Made by a program: the position numbers and the translations under genes | The notes under the pieces: model-generated | Told to the model about the DNA's origin: nothing | The model's database searches: none | The model's input: the letters and a program-made list of their open reading frames with translations, nothing else | Assembly (NCBI GenBank): GCA_039105265.1 | Contig: JAPFFF010000018.1 | Location: forward strand, 1,860,001-1,924,000 | Direction of reading: 5' to 3' | Length of the DNA stretch: 64,000 nt | Source of the DNA: Tritrichomonas musculus | Taxonomy: Eukaryota > Parabasalia > Tritrichomonadida > Tritrichomonadidae | Part shown: piece by piece, positions 9,337-19,951 of the stretch | Layout of the letters: every line of letters begins with the position of its first letter | Position numbering within the stretch: position 1 is the stretch's first letter

Positions 9337-12300
9337 TATTTACCAATTTAGCCTTCCACCTGCGGCTATCGCTTCTCAGCTGCAGGTGGAGGTAAATAAA
9401 TAAGGAAACCAATCTTCCACCTGCGGCTGAGCTGCGACAGCTGCAGGTGGAAAATCACTATTTACCAATTTAGCCTTCCACCTGCGGCTATCGCTTCTCA
9501 GCTGCAGGTGGAAGTAAATAAATAAGGAAACCAATCTTCCACCTGCGGCTGAGCTGCGACAGCTGCAGGTGGAAAATCACTATTTACCAATTTAGCCTTC
9601 CACCTGCGGCTATCGCTTCTCAGCTGCAGGTGGAAGTAAATAAATAAGGAAACCAATCTTCCACCTGCGGCTGAGCTGCGACAGCTGCAGGTGGAAAATC
9701 ACTATTTACCAATTTAGCCTTCCACCTGCGGCTATCGCTTCTCAGCTGCAGGTGGAGGTAAATAAATAAGGAAACCAATCTTCCACCTGCGGCTGAGCTG
9801 CGACAGCTGCAGGTGGAAAATCACTATTTACCAATTTAGCCTTCCACCTGCGGCTATCGCTTCTCAGCTGCAGGTGGAGGTAAATAAATAAGGAAACCAA
9901 TCTTCCACCTGCGGCTGAGCTGCGACAGCTGCAGGTGGAAAATCACTATTTACCAATTTAGCCTTCCACCTGCGGCTATCGCTTCTCAGCTGCAGGTGGA
10001 AGTAAATAAATAAGGAAACCAATCTTCCACCTGCGGCTGAGCTGCGACAGCTGCAGGTGGAAAATCACTATTTACCAATTTAGCCTTCCACCTGCGGCTA
10101 TCGCTTCTCAGCTGCAGGTGGAGGTAAATAAATAAGGAAACCAATCTTCCACCTGCGGCTGAGCTGCGACAGCTGCAGGTGGAAAATCACTATTTACCAA
10201 TTTAGCCTTCCACCTGCGGCTATCGCTTCTCAGCTGCAGGTGGAGGTAAATAAATAAGGAAACCAATCTTCCACCTGCGGCTGAGCTGCGACAGCTGCAG
10301 GTGGAAAATCACTATTTACCAATTTAGCCTTCCACCTGCGGCTATCGCTTCTCAGCTGCAGGTGGAGGTAAATAAATAAGGAAACCAATCTTCCACCTGC
10401 GGCTGAGCTGCGACAGCTGCAGGTGGAAAATCACTATTTACCAATTTAGCCTTCCACCTGCGGCTATCGCTTCTCAGCTGCAGGTGGAGGTAAATAAATA
10501 AGGAAACCAATCTTCCACCTGCGGCTGAGCTGCGACAGCTGCAGGTGGAAAATCACTATTTACCAATTTAGCCTTCCACCTGCGGCTATCGCTTCTCAGC
10601 TGCAGGTGGAGGTAAATAAATAAGGAAACCAATCTTCCACCTGCGGCTGAGCTGCGACAGCTGCAGGTGGAAAATCACTATTTACCAATTTAGCCTTCCA
10701 CCTGCGGCTATCGCTTCTCAGCTGCAGGTGGAGGTAAATAAATAAGGAAACCAATCTTCCACCTGCGGCTGAGCTGCGACAGCTGCAGGTGGAAAATCAC
10801 TATTTACCAATTTAGCCTTCCACCTGCGGCTATCGCTTCTCAGCTGCAGGTGGAAGTAAATAAATAAGGAAACCAATCTTCCACCTGCGGCTGAGCTGCG
10901 ACAGCTGCAGGTGGAAAATCACTATTTACCAATTTAGCCTTCCACCTGCGGCTATCGCTTCTCAGCTGCAGGTGGAGGTAAATAAATAAGGAAACCAATC
11001 TTCCACCTGCGGCTGAGCTGCGACAGCTGCAGGTGGAAAATCACTATTTACCAATTTAGCCTTCCACCTGCGGCTATCGCTTCTCAGCTGCAGGTGGAGG
11101 TAAATAAATAAGGAAACCAATCTTCCACCTGCGGCTGAGCTGCGACAGCTGCAGGTGGAAAATCACTATTTACCAATTTAGCCTTCCACCTGCGGCTATC
11201 GCTTCTCAGCTGCAGGTGGAAGTAAATAAATAAGGAAACCAATCTTCCACCTGCGGCTGAGCTGCGACAGCTGCAGGTGGAAAATCACTATTTACCAATT
11301 TAGCCTTCCACCTGCGGCTATCGCTTCTCAGCTGCAGGTGGAGGTAAATAAATAAGGAAACCAATCTTCCACCTGCGGCTGAGCTGCGACAGCTGCAGGT
11401 GGAAAATCACTATTTACCAATTTAGCCTTCCACCTGCGGCTATCGCTTCTCAGCTGCAGGTGGAAGTAAATAAATAAGGAAACCAATCTTCCACCTGCGG
11501 CTGAGCTGCGACAGCTGCAGGTGGAAAATCACTATTTACCAATTTAGCCTTCCACCTGCGGCTATCGCTTCTCAGCTGCAGGTGGAGGTAAATAAATAAG
11601 GAAACCAATCTTCCACCTGCGGCTGAGCTGCGACAGCTGCAGGTGGAAAATCACTATTTACCAATTTAGCCTTCCACCTGCGGCTATCGCTTCTCAGCTG
11701 CAGGTGGAGGTAAATAAATAAGGAAACCAATCTTCCACCTGCGGCTGAGCTGCGACAGCTGCAGGTGGAAAATCACTATTTACCAATTTAGCCTTCCACC
11801 TGCGGCTATCGCTTCTCAGCTGCAGGTGGAGGTAAATAAATAAGGAAACCAATCTTCCACCTGCGGCTGAGCTGCGACAGCTGCAGGTGGAAAATCACTA
11901 TTTACCAATTTAGCCTTCCACCTGCGGCTATCGCTTCTCAGCTGCAGGTGGAGGTAAATAAATAAGGAAACCAATCTTCCACCTGCGGCTGAGCTGCGAC
12001 AGCTGCAGGTGGAAAATCACTATTTACCAATTTAGCCTTCCACCTGCGGCTATCGCTTCTCAGCTGCAGGTGGAGGTAAATAAATAAGGAAACCAATCTT
12101 CCACCTGCGGCTGAGCTGCGACAGCTGCAGGTGGAAAATCACTATTTACCAATTTAGCCTTCCACCTGCGGCTATCGCTTCTCAGCTGCAGGTGGAAGTA
12201 AATAAATAAGGAAACCAATCTTCCACCTGCGGCTGAGCTGCGACAGCTGCAGGTGGAAAATCACTATTTACCAATTTAGCCTTCCACCTGCGGCTATCGC

Positions 12301-15148
12301 TTCTCAGCTGCAGGTGGAGGTAAATAAATAAGGAAACCAATCTTCCACCTGCGGCTGAGCTGCGACAGCTGCAGGTGGAAAATCACTATTTACCAATTTA
12401 GCCTTCCACCTGCGGCTATCGCTTCTCAGCTGCAGGTGGAAGTAAATAAATAAGGAAACCAATCTTCCACCTGCGGCTGAGCTGCGACAGCTGCAGGTGG
12501 AAAATCACTATTTACCAATTTAGCCTTCCACCTGCGGCTATCGCTTCTCAGCTGCAGGTGGAGGTAAATAAATAAGGAAACCAATCTTCCACCTGCGGCT
12601 GAGCTGCGACAGCTGCAGGTGGAAAATCACTATTTACCAATTTAGCCTTCCACCTGCGGCTATCGCTTCTCAGCTGCAGGTGGAGGTAAATAAATAAGGA
12701 AACCAATCTTCCACCTGCGGCTGAGCTGCGACAGCTGCAGGTGGAAAATCACTATTTACCAATTTAGCCTTCCACCTGCGGCTATCGCTTCTCAGCTGCA
12801 GGTGGAAGTAAATAAATAAGGAAACCAATCTTCCACCTGCGGCTGAGCTGCGACAGCTGCAGGTGGAAAATCACTATTTACCAATTTAGCCTTCCACCTG
12901 CGGCTATCGCTTCTCAGCTGCAGGTGGAAGTAAATAAATAAGGAAACCAATCTTCCACCTGCGGCTGAGCTGCGACAGCTGCAGGTGGAAAATCACTATT
13001 TACCAATTTAGCCTTCCACCTGCGGCTATCGCTTCTCAGCTGCAGGTGGAGGTAAATAAATAAGGAAACCAATCTTCCACCTGCGGCTGAGCTGCGACAG
13101 CTGCAGGTGGAAAATCACTATTTACCAATTTAGCCTTCCACCTGCGGCTATCGCTTCTCAGCTGCAGGTGGAAGTAAATAAATAAGGAAACCAATCTTCC
13201 ACCTGCGGCTGAGCTGCGACAGCTGCAGGTGGAAAATCACTATTTACCAATTTAGCCTTCCACCTGCGGCTATCGCTTCTCAGCTGCAGGTGGAGGTAAA
13301 TAAATAAGGAAACCAATCTTCCACCTGCGGCTGAGCTGCGACAGCTGCAGGTGGAAAATCACTATTTACCAATTTAGCCTTCCACCTGCGGCTATCGCTT
13401 CTCAGCTGCAGGTGGAGGTAAATAAATAAGGAAACCAATCTTCCACCTGCGGCTGAGCTGCGACAGCTGCAGGTGGAAAATCACTATTTACCAATTTAGC
13501 CTTCCACCTGCGGCTATCGCTTCTCAGCTGCAGGTGGAGGTAAATAAATAAGGAAACCAATCTTCCACCTGCGGCTGAGCTGCGACAGCTGCAGGTGGAA
13601 AATCACTATTTACCAATTTAGCCTTCCACCTGCGGCTATCGCTTCTCAGCTGCAGGTGGAGGTAAATAAATAAGGAAACCAATCTTCCACCTGCGGCTGA
13701 GCTGCGACAGCTGCAGGTGGAAAATCACTATTTACCAATTTAGCCTTCCACCTGCGGCTATCGCTTCTCAGCTGCAGGTGGAGGTAAATAAATAAGGAAA
13801 CCAATCTTCCACCTGCGGCTGAGCTGCGACAGCTGCAGGTGGAAAATCACTATTTACCAATTTAGCCTTCCACCTGCGGCTATCGCTTCTCAGCTGCAGG
13901 TGGAGGTAAATAAATAAGGAAACCAATCTTCCACCTGCGGCTGAGCTGCGACAGCTGCAGGTGGAAAATCACTATTTACCAATTTAGCCTTCCACCTGCG
14001 GCTATCGCTTCTCAGCTGCAGGTGGAAGTAAATAAATAAGGAAACCAATCTTCCACCTGCGGCTGAGCTGCGACAGCTGCAGGTGGAAAATCACTATTTA
14101 CCAATTTAGCCTTCCACCTGCGGCTATCGCTTCTCAGCTGCAGGTGGAGGTAAATAAATAAGGAAACCAATCTTCCACCTGCGGCTGAGCTGCGACAGCT
14201 GCAGGTGGAAAATCACTATTTACCAATTTAGCCTTCCACCTGCGGCTATCGCTTCTCAGCTGCAGGTGGAGGTAAATAAATAAGGAAACCAATCTTCCAC
14301 CTGCGGCTGAGCTGCGACAGCTGCAGGTGGAAAATCACTATTTACCAATTTAGCCTTCCACCTGCGGCTATCGCTTCTCAGCTGCAGGTGGAGGTAAATA
14401 AATAAGGAAACCAATCTTCCACCTGCGGCTGAGCTGCGACAGCTGCAGGTGGAAAATCACTATTTACCAATTTAGCCTTCCACCTGCGGCTATCGCTTCT
14501 CAGCTGCAGGTGGAGGTAAATAAATAAGGAAACCAATCTTCCACCTGCGGCTGAGCTGCGACAGCTGCAGGTGGAAAATCACTATTTACCAATTTAGCCT
14601 TCCACCTGCGGCTATCGCTTCTCAGCTGCAGGTGGAGGTAAATAAATAAGGAAACCAATCTTCCACCTGCGGCTGAGCTGCGACAGCTGCAGGTGGAAAA
14701 TCACTATTTACCAATTTAGCCTTCCACCTGCGGCTATCGCTTCTCAGCTGCAGGTGGAGGTAAATAAATAAGGAAACCAATCTTCCACCTGCGGCTGAGC
14801 TGCGACAGCTGCAGGTGGAAAATCACTATTTACCAATTTAGCCTTCCACCTGCGGCTATCGCTTCTCAGCTGCAGGTGGAAGTAAATAAATAAGGAAACC
14901 AATCTTCCACCTGCGGCTGAGCTGCGACAGCTGCAGGTGGAAAATCACTATTTACCAATTTAGCCTTCCACCTGCGGCTATCGCTTCTCAGCTGCAGGTG
15001 GAGGTAAATAAATAAGGAAACCAATCTTCCACCTGCGGCTGAGCTGCGACAGCTGCAGGTGGAAAATCACTATTTACCAATTTAGCCTTCCACCTGCGGC
15101 TATCGCTTCTCAGCTGCAGGTGGAAGTAAATAAATAAGGAAACCAAGT
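9337..15148. repeat. 122-bp satellite array, about 48 tandem units, each with two hairpins
   Basis: Units start at 9354 and recur every 122 bases up to 15088, preceded by a partial unit tail from 9337. Each unit is two 61-bp halves. Both halves begin TTCCACCTGCGGCT and carry AGCTGCAGGTGGA, which pair into a 12-bp stem (one G-T wobble) around a 10-base loop. The loop region of half 2 is nearly the reverse complement of that of half 1, so the hairpins face opposite ways. The unit has 60 G+C in 122 bases, far above the flanks. Units are almost identical; the visible variable site is G or A after the first GGTGGA (34 G, 14 A by my reading). There is no long open frame, and the period is not a multiple of three. 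Function unknown. Confidence 0.95.
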
Positions 15149-15652
15149 TTCCACCTGCGGCTGAGCTGCGATAGCTAAAGGTGGAAGTAATTACTTAAAT
15201 GTACCATTTCAAACTTCCACCTGCAGCTATCGCAACTTAGCTGCAGTTGGAACTAATTACGCGAATTAAACTTCCACCTGCAGCTAAACTGCGATAGCTT
15301 TAGGTGGAAGTAATTACTTAAATGTACCATTTCAAACTTCCACCTGCAGCTATCGCAACTTAGCTGCAGTTGGAACTAATTACGCGAATTAAACTTCCAC
15401 CTGCAGCTAAACTGCGATAGCTTCAGGTGGAAGTAATTACTTAAATGTACCATTTCAAACTTCCACCTGCAGCTATCGCAACTTAGCTGCAGTTGGAACT
15501 AATTACGCGAATTAAACTTCCACCTGCAGCTAAACTGCGATAGCTTCAGGTGGAAGTAATTACTTAAATGTACCATTTCAAACTTCCACCTGCAGCTATC
15601 GCAACTTAGCTGCAGTTGGAACTAATTACGCGAATTAAACTTCCACCTGCAA
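15149..15652. repeat. Diverged 123-bp sister satellite, about four units, with hybrid junction
   Basis: After unit 48 of the main array the second half changes midway (GCTGAGCTGCGATAGCT, then AAAGGTGG) into a different satellite. Its A-type halves begin at 15211, 15334, 15457 and 15580, an exact 123-base period. Each keeps the plan of the main array: a half with TTCCACCTGCAGCTATCGC and a half with an inverted core (GCGATAGCT), separated by AT-rich spacers that differ in sequence from those of the main array. It ends in a truncated half near 15652. One stem is weakened (GCAGTTGG, TTAGGTGG or TCAGGTGG instead of GCAGGTGG). Confidence 0.9.
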
Positions 15653-15752
15653 CTAAAAGTTTTAAATATTTTTTTATTTATATTATTTTTCTTTTAGTTT
15701 TTATTTGTTCAAAATTTTTTTTTTTTTTTTTTTTACATTATTTAACATAGGA

Positions 15753-15779
15753 CACTTTTTGAGCGAAGCTCAAAAAGTG
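15753..15779. repeat. Perfect 12-bp hairpin with a 3-base loop
   Basis: CACTTTTTGAGC at 15753-15764 and its exact reverse complement at 15768-15779 flank GAA. It lies about 100 bp beyond the satellite, just after a T tract. It could be an element end or a structured transcript; no U tract follows it. Confidence 0.7.
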
Positions 15780-16309
15780 GCCATTCTTGTTAAAAATAAT
15801 ATTTTCCGTTGATTTTGATATATAATATTTAACATTAGTATTAAAATATTATTTTTGATTTTAAGTGGAAAATATTCCATACATCCCGTTTTATTTGCAT
15901 TTTAAAATTAATAGAGTTATTGTAATAAAACCTCTGATTGATAACAGTTTAAATATATTTTAAAGTAATAAATGTAAATATTTTAATCTATATTTCAAGT
16001 ATACTAGAATTTTAAATAGTATAAAATTAAGATAAATTTATTTTTTTAAGTAAAGACGATAAATCAGAAATTTTTTTAGATTTTCTAATAAATCTATCAA
16101 CTTTTTAAAATACAATTCAATATTTGAATTTCCAAAATATTTCACTTGTTTAATAAAAATAGAAGAGCATAATTGCAAAAGCATATAAAAAATATTAAAA
16201 AAAAAAAAAACTCTTTCACAAAAAGTTTGATCTTTTATAAAATAAAAAATATTCAAAAAGTTATATTTGGTTCTCAAAAAGTTAGAATTTGGGTTAAAGA
16301 AAAGGAATA

Positions 16310-16596
16310 AACCCCCTAACTTTTTCAACAACCCCCTAACTTTTTTTGACCATTTTTCCCTCTCAAATTAGCCTTTTTTGATGGCAAAAAGTACTTTCTT
16401 TTGAATTTAAATTTAAATATGGAAAAAAGTTAGGGGTTTTTGTAAAGTTAAAATCAGGGCTTCTAAATTATAATACATAAATAATATTGAATACATTATT
16501 AAATATATTAAAATGAATGAATATTTATTGATCTATAAGAAGTTTTCTCTCAAATTTTAAAAAAGTTAGGGGGTTTTTTTATCGTTAGGGGGTTTT
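16310..16596. repeat. Five copies of a GTTAGGGG(G)-type motif in inverted arrangement
   Basis: CCCCCTAACTTTTT occurs twice at 16311-16347 and the complementary form AAAAAGTTAGGGG occurs at 16423-16441 and 16559-16580, with a shortened copy CGTTAGGGGG at 16583. The outer pairs face each other, so the block could fold back on itself or mark the ends of a small element of about 290 bp. Confidence 0.6.
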
Positions 16597-16610
16597 GAAC
16601 TTTACTTTAC

Positions 16611-16733
16611 ATATTTTTACCAAGTCTTACCCCAAATCGCGAGGTCTCGACTCCTCCCTCTGGTCGTCGTCGTTAATCGTCGCTCGACGCCCGCTAGGGG
16701 TATGTAGACTGCGGAAAAAATATGTAAAAATAT
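16611..16733. other. Isolated GC-rich island between short inverted repeats
   Basis: An island of roughly 80 bases (about 16634-16714) rich in CG dinucleotides interrupts very AT-rich DNA. It contains small palindromes such as CGAGGTCTCG and CGTCGCTCGACG. The 10-mer ATATTTTTAC at 16611-16620 and its inverse at 16724-16733 bracket it. No tRNA cloverleaf could be built and no rRNA motif was recognised. The minus strand is open across it but short. Confidence 0.5.
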
Positions 16734-18131
16734 AATAATTTGAATAAAAAAAGAGCAATTTATTCAATATTTTCTATGACCTTAAATAAAATTCACTTTT
16801 TGAGAACAAAATGTTGGAATAAAAAGTAATAAAACGCAAAAGTTTCAAAAAAACGTATTTTCCAAAATTCATTTATTTTTAACAATTTTGTTTTTTATAT
16901 GAATGAATAATAATATATTATTTAAGTAAAATATTTATAATATTATATTTAAGATAAAAACATAATTTTACGAATTATTTTGCAAGATAATTGTATTTTT
17001 TAAATGATCGTTATACTCTCAATTTTATTTTCATTATTCGTCTTCGAGACTGATCTATTTTATGATGCTTAAATTTGTCCTTAGGAGATAAAACAAATAT
17101 GTTAAAATCTGACCTATTGGCACATAGGATTTTGGATTATTATTTTCTTTGAATTTCATAACTTTTTGAATGCTTTCATTGAATTATTCAGATTTTTTTG
17201 AACATTTTTAAATTAACATTGATTGATTATAAATAAAATAAAATAACTTTTCATATATTACTTATTTGTTAAAACTCTTTATTTTTATTTTTTGTTTGTT
17301 TTTATTTGAGAAAAACGTAGATAATGTAAAAAAAATCAATGTTTTGCAATTATCTTTGGAATGTATGTCACAAATTTTAAATTTATTACTTTATTAATTT
17401 TTATATATGATGTATAATAACATATATAACGCATTAACATTTTTGAAGAAAATAGTTTCGTTTTATCACGTTTTTGGAATAGTATTCCAGTAATACCTAG
17501 TATAACACATTTTATTTTTATAATCTTTTCAATTTCTAGAATAAAAACAATTCAATCATACTCGAAATCTTTTCAATTTCAAAAAATAATATTTACGTTT
17601 ACATTGAAAAAGTAAAAACTTTAATTCCATTTATTAAAAAATTGTGCTATCAATATCAGACAAAATTCGTATATATTTTTTATTAAAATGCGGAGAAAGA
17701 GATGATCAGAAAATGTCCTCAATATCATCAGCCAATTTTCCATTCAAAATATCATCAATTCGCATGAATGTGAATAATGATAATTTTCAATTCAAGTAAA
17801 TATATGATATATTCATGAAATATAGTATACCTTATTAATATCGGAGAGAGAAAATGATTAGATTAGTGAAATATTGCCTTTTTTAAATTGAGAGGAATCC
17901 ATTTTTAATATTTTTGAAAAGTTTATTTAATATAAACTATTCAAAAACAATAAGATTTATAATACTGAAAATATTAAATTTTGGCATTCAATTCTTTTTT
18001 TTTAAACACACTAAAACTTATTTTGATATGAACACATTTTGACTATTATTATTTTGGTAAAATTTTCTTTTAATTTGATATTATTTTCAGCATCATCAAA
18101 AACAAATTCAACATTAAATTGCATTCTGTAT

Positions 18132-18237
18132 TATTTTGATATAGCATCTTGTTAAGTCCAAATTTCACTTTTTTTTTTTGGTAAAAGGCCAAGAAAAAAA
18201 TGGAATTTGGACTTAACAAGATGCTATATATTTTGAT
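18132..18237. mobile_element. Foldback element with perfect 26-bp arms and 9-bp flanking duplication
   Basis: Bases 18139-18164 and 18204-18229 are perfect inverted repeats (core ATAGCATCTTGTTAAGTCC). The direct repeat TATTTTGAT occurs at 18132-18140 and 18229-18237, immediately outside the arms. This leaves an insertion of about 88 bp, with a 39-base centre containing a T tract. Inverted ends plus a 9-bp target duplication fit a tiny non-autonomous DNA transposon, for example of the Mutator type (9-bp duplications); an 8-bp reading would fit hAT. No transposase is present. Confidence 0.7.
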
Positions 18238-18874
18238 TATTTATAATGCTTTTATACTCTGATAATTGATAAATTTTTGTCTAATATTTGATTTGTTAAA
18301 TCATAGAGCTGTTTTTGAAATCCATTTGGTAAATGAAAAATTCAATACTTTACAATAAAACTGAAATAAAACATGATGTATGGAGCCAATTTAAACAATC
18401 TTCAAGTATATATTATCTCAATTATGACCACAAATAAGTTATTATTAATTATTTTATTTCAGGTATTTAGATATGTTTTCCTTTCAATCCATTTTTGAAA
18501 TCATAACATTTCTATTTTTGCTCAATATTTCTGAACTTAAATAGGAAAGATCATTACATACCCTTATAAATAATATAATATATGTTATAAAAATAGACTG
18601 TATAAACTTTTTGCATATTAAAATAAGTTTAATTTCAAAATTCAAGTTGTTCAATTCTACAAAATGCAGAATAAATAATGTATTTAAATAATTGTTTAGA
18701 TAAAGATTATAAATTTTTTAATCTATATATTATTTGTAGAGAATAAGTGAAATGTGAAGTGAGCGCCCACCTTTCATTTGTATAAAAAAATATAAAAAGA
18801 AATAAAATATTCATACAAATTTATTTACTTTTTCTAAAAATAGGAAAGGAAATAGTTTAGCAATTATTGCTTTT
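18238..18874. other. gene-free AT-rich spacer
   Basis: Nothing recognised apart from AT-rich sequence. It forms the 3' flank of the minus-strand lipase gene. Confidence 0.5.
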
Positions 18875-19789
18875 TCAATCAAGCTGCTCAAGTGAATAAA
18901 TAATATCATTATAATTTTCACCACCATGATCAGAAATTCCTACCATTAAAACAGATATATTAAAAATACCATCTTGCTCTGTATAAGGCCTAGCATAAGG
19001 AATACCATTTTGGTCATAATTGAGATAATAAGCTTTTCCAGGAAGAAAGAATTCATATTTTTCTTCAGTTGATGCGCATGCAATCAATCGATCTGTAATT
19101 TGAGGAAGTTGGTTTTGAATTTCGCGTATTGTAGTTTGGTCAGCAAACCCACTCACTTGTAAAATTCCATATATTACATTTTGGGCAATACCCTGAAGCA
19201 TTTGCTTAGCTTGTTCATTTTGGGAACCAACAGGAACAAATGATTTTACTATTAAGCCAGTATTTTTGGCCGAGAGCTTAGGAACAACATCATTTCGAAA
19301 TGCAAATGAAGTAACGTATGGTTCAATTTGTTGACAAAGATCTTGAGTTAAAATAGGAAAAGGTGCAATTGAAACAGCAAAAACATTTTTTCTTTTTTCT
19401 TCGAGGGTGAGGACTGCTGCAATCATTGCAGATGTGGCACCACCAAGTGAGTGCCCACAGCACACAATTTTACCTGTACATTCATCAATATATTTGCGCG
19501 CTTGGTCAATGATCCAACGTGCAGCTTCGAGGACTCCTTTATGAGCCTTTCCACCTGCAAAATCAACACGAGTGAAATCTAAAACAAGCAAAAAATCACC
19601 TGGTTCTGCAGCTCCTCGAACTGTAATGATAAGGTCGTTGCTATTTTTGGCAACATAGAAATATGGCTTAAAAGTTGCTCCTCCACCACGAGTCATTACT
19701 CTAACATTTGGAGAAGGTAGTTCTGAACCTGGATAAACAAGTTCAGACATTTCAGCGCCAAGGCGGATAATATCCATATCGCGAGTCAT
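18875..19789 (-). CDS. Class 3 (fungal-type) lipase, cytosolic
   Basis: The protein has 304 residues from the ATG at 19789. The nucleophile elbow CCGHSLGGATSAM (about residues 107-119) is the class 3 lipase signature, with Ser as nucleophile. The probable catalytic Asp is in FRNDVVPKLS (about 165-174) and the His in VGISDHGGENY near the C-terminus, so the triad is complete. Upstream, LIITVRGAAEPGDFLLVLDF matches the oxyanion-hole region of the family (usually V-x-F-R-G-T), here with RGA. There is no signal peptide or membrane anchor, so it probably acts on diacylglycerol or phospholipid inside the cell. It is divergent from the EDC4-like gene, with starts about 160 bp apart. Confidence 0.82.
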   Translation of the reverse strand: MTRDMDIIRLGAEMSELVYPGSELPSPNVRVMTRGGGATFKPYFYVAKNSNDLIITVRGAAEPGDFLLVLDFTRVDFAGGKAHKGVLEAARWIIDQARKYIDECTGKIVCCGHSLGGATSAMIAAVLTLEEKRKNVFAVSIAPFPILTQDLCQQIEPYVTSFAFRNDVVPKLSAKNTGLIVKSFVPVGSQNEQAKQMLQGIAQNVIYGILQVSGFADQTTIREIQNQLPQITDRLIACASTEEKYEFFLPGKAYYLNYDQNGIPYARPYTEQDGIFNISVLMVGISDHGGENYNDIIYSLEQLD

Positions 19790-19951
19790 TTTAAAATTTT
19801 AGTAATTCAATGAAAGCGACCATTTATAATGTCTCATTATTAAGTTTTTTTTACTAAGAAAAAGTGCAAAGCCACTTTTTCAGCTTAATCTTTAATACCT
19901 CCAAAAAGCTTTTGAACTTAATCTCTCAACCAAATTAAACTTTATTCTAAA

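Larger units (their letters stand above)
15653..18131. other. gene-free region next to the satellite
   Basis: AT-rich DNA with a perfect 12-bp hairpin, five G-rich motifs in inverted arrangement and a GC-rich island, listed separately. The 97-codon minus-strand frame at 16038-16331 is Phe/Leu/Lys-rich, overlaps the repeat motifs and is not credible as a gene. A short minus-strand peptide-like stretch near 17713-17790 (FMRIDDILNGKLADDIEDIF) has some coding texture but no continuation. Confidence 0.5.

Noticed and set aside
9337..15148. CRISPR-like array
   Set aside because: Units are tandem and identical throughout, with no unique spacers, and the genome is eukaryotic; it is a satellite.
16038..16331. 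97-codon minus-strand frame as a gene
   Set aside because: Phe/Leu/Lys-rich, runs through A tracts and the G-rich repeat motif, with no domain or credible promoter.
16634..16714. tRNA or rRNA fragment in the GC-rich island
   Set aside because: GGTCTCGACTCC looks like a T-arm but no acceptor, D or anticodon arms can be drawn around it.
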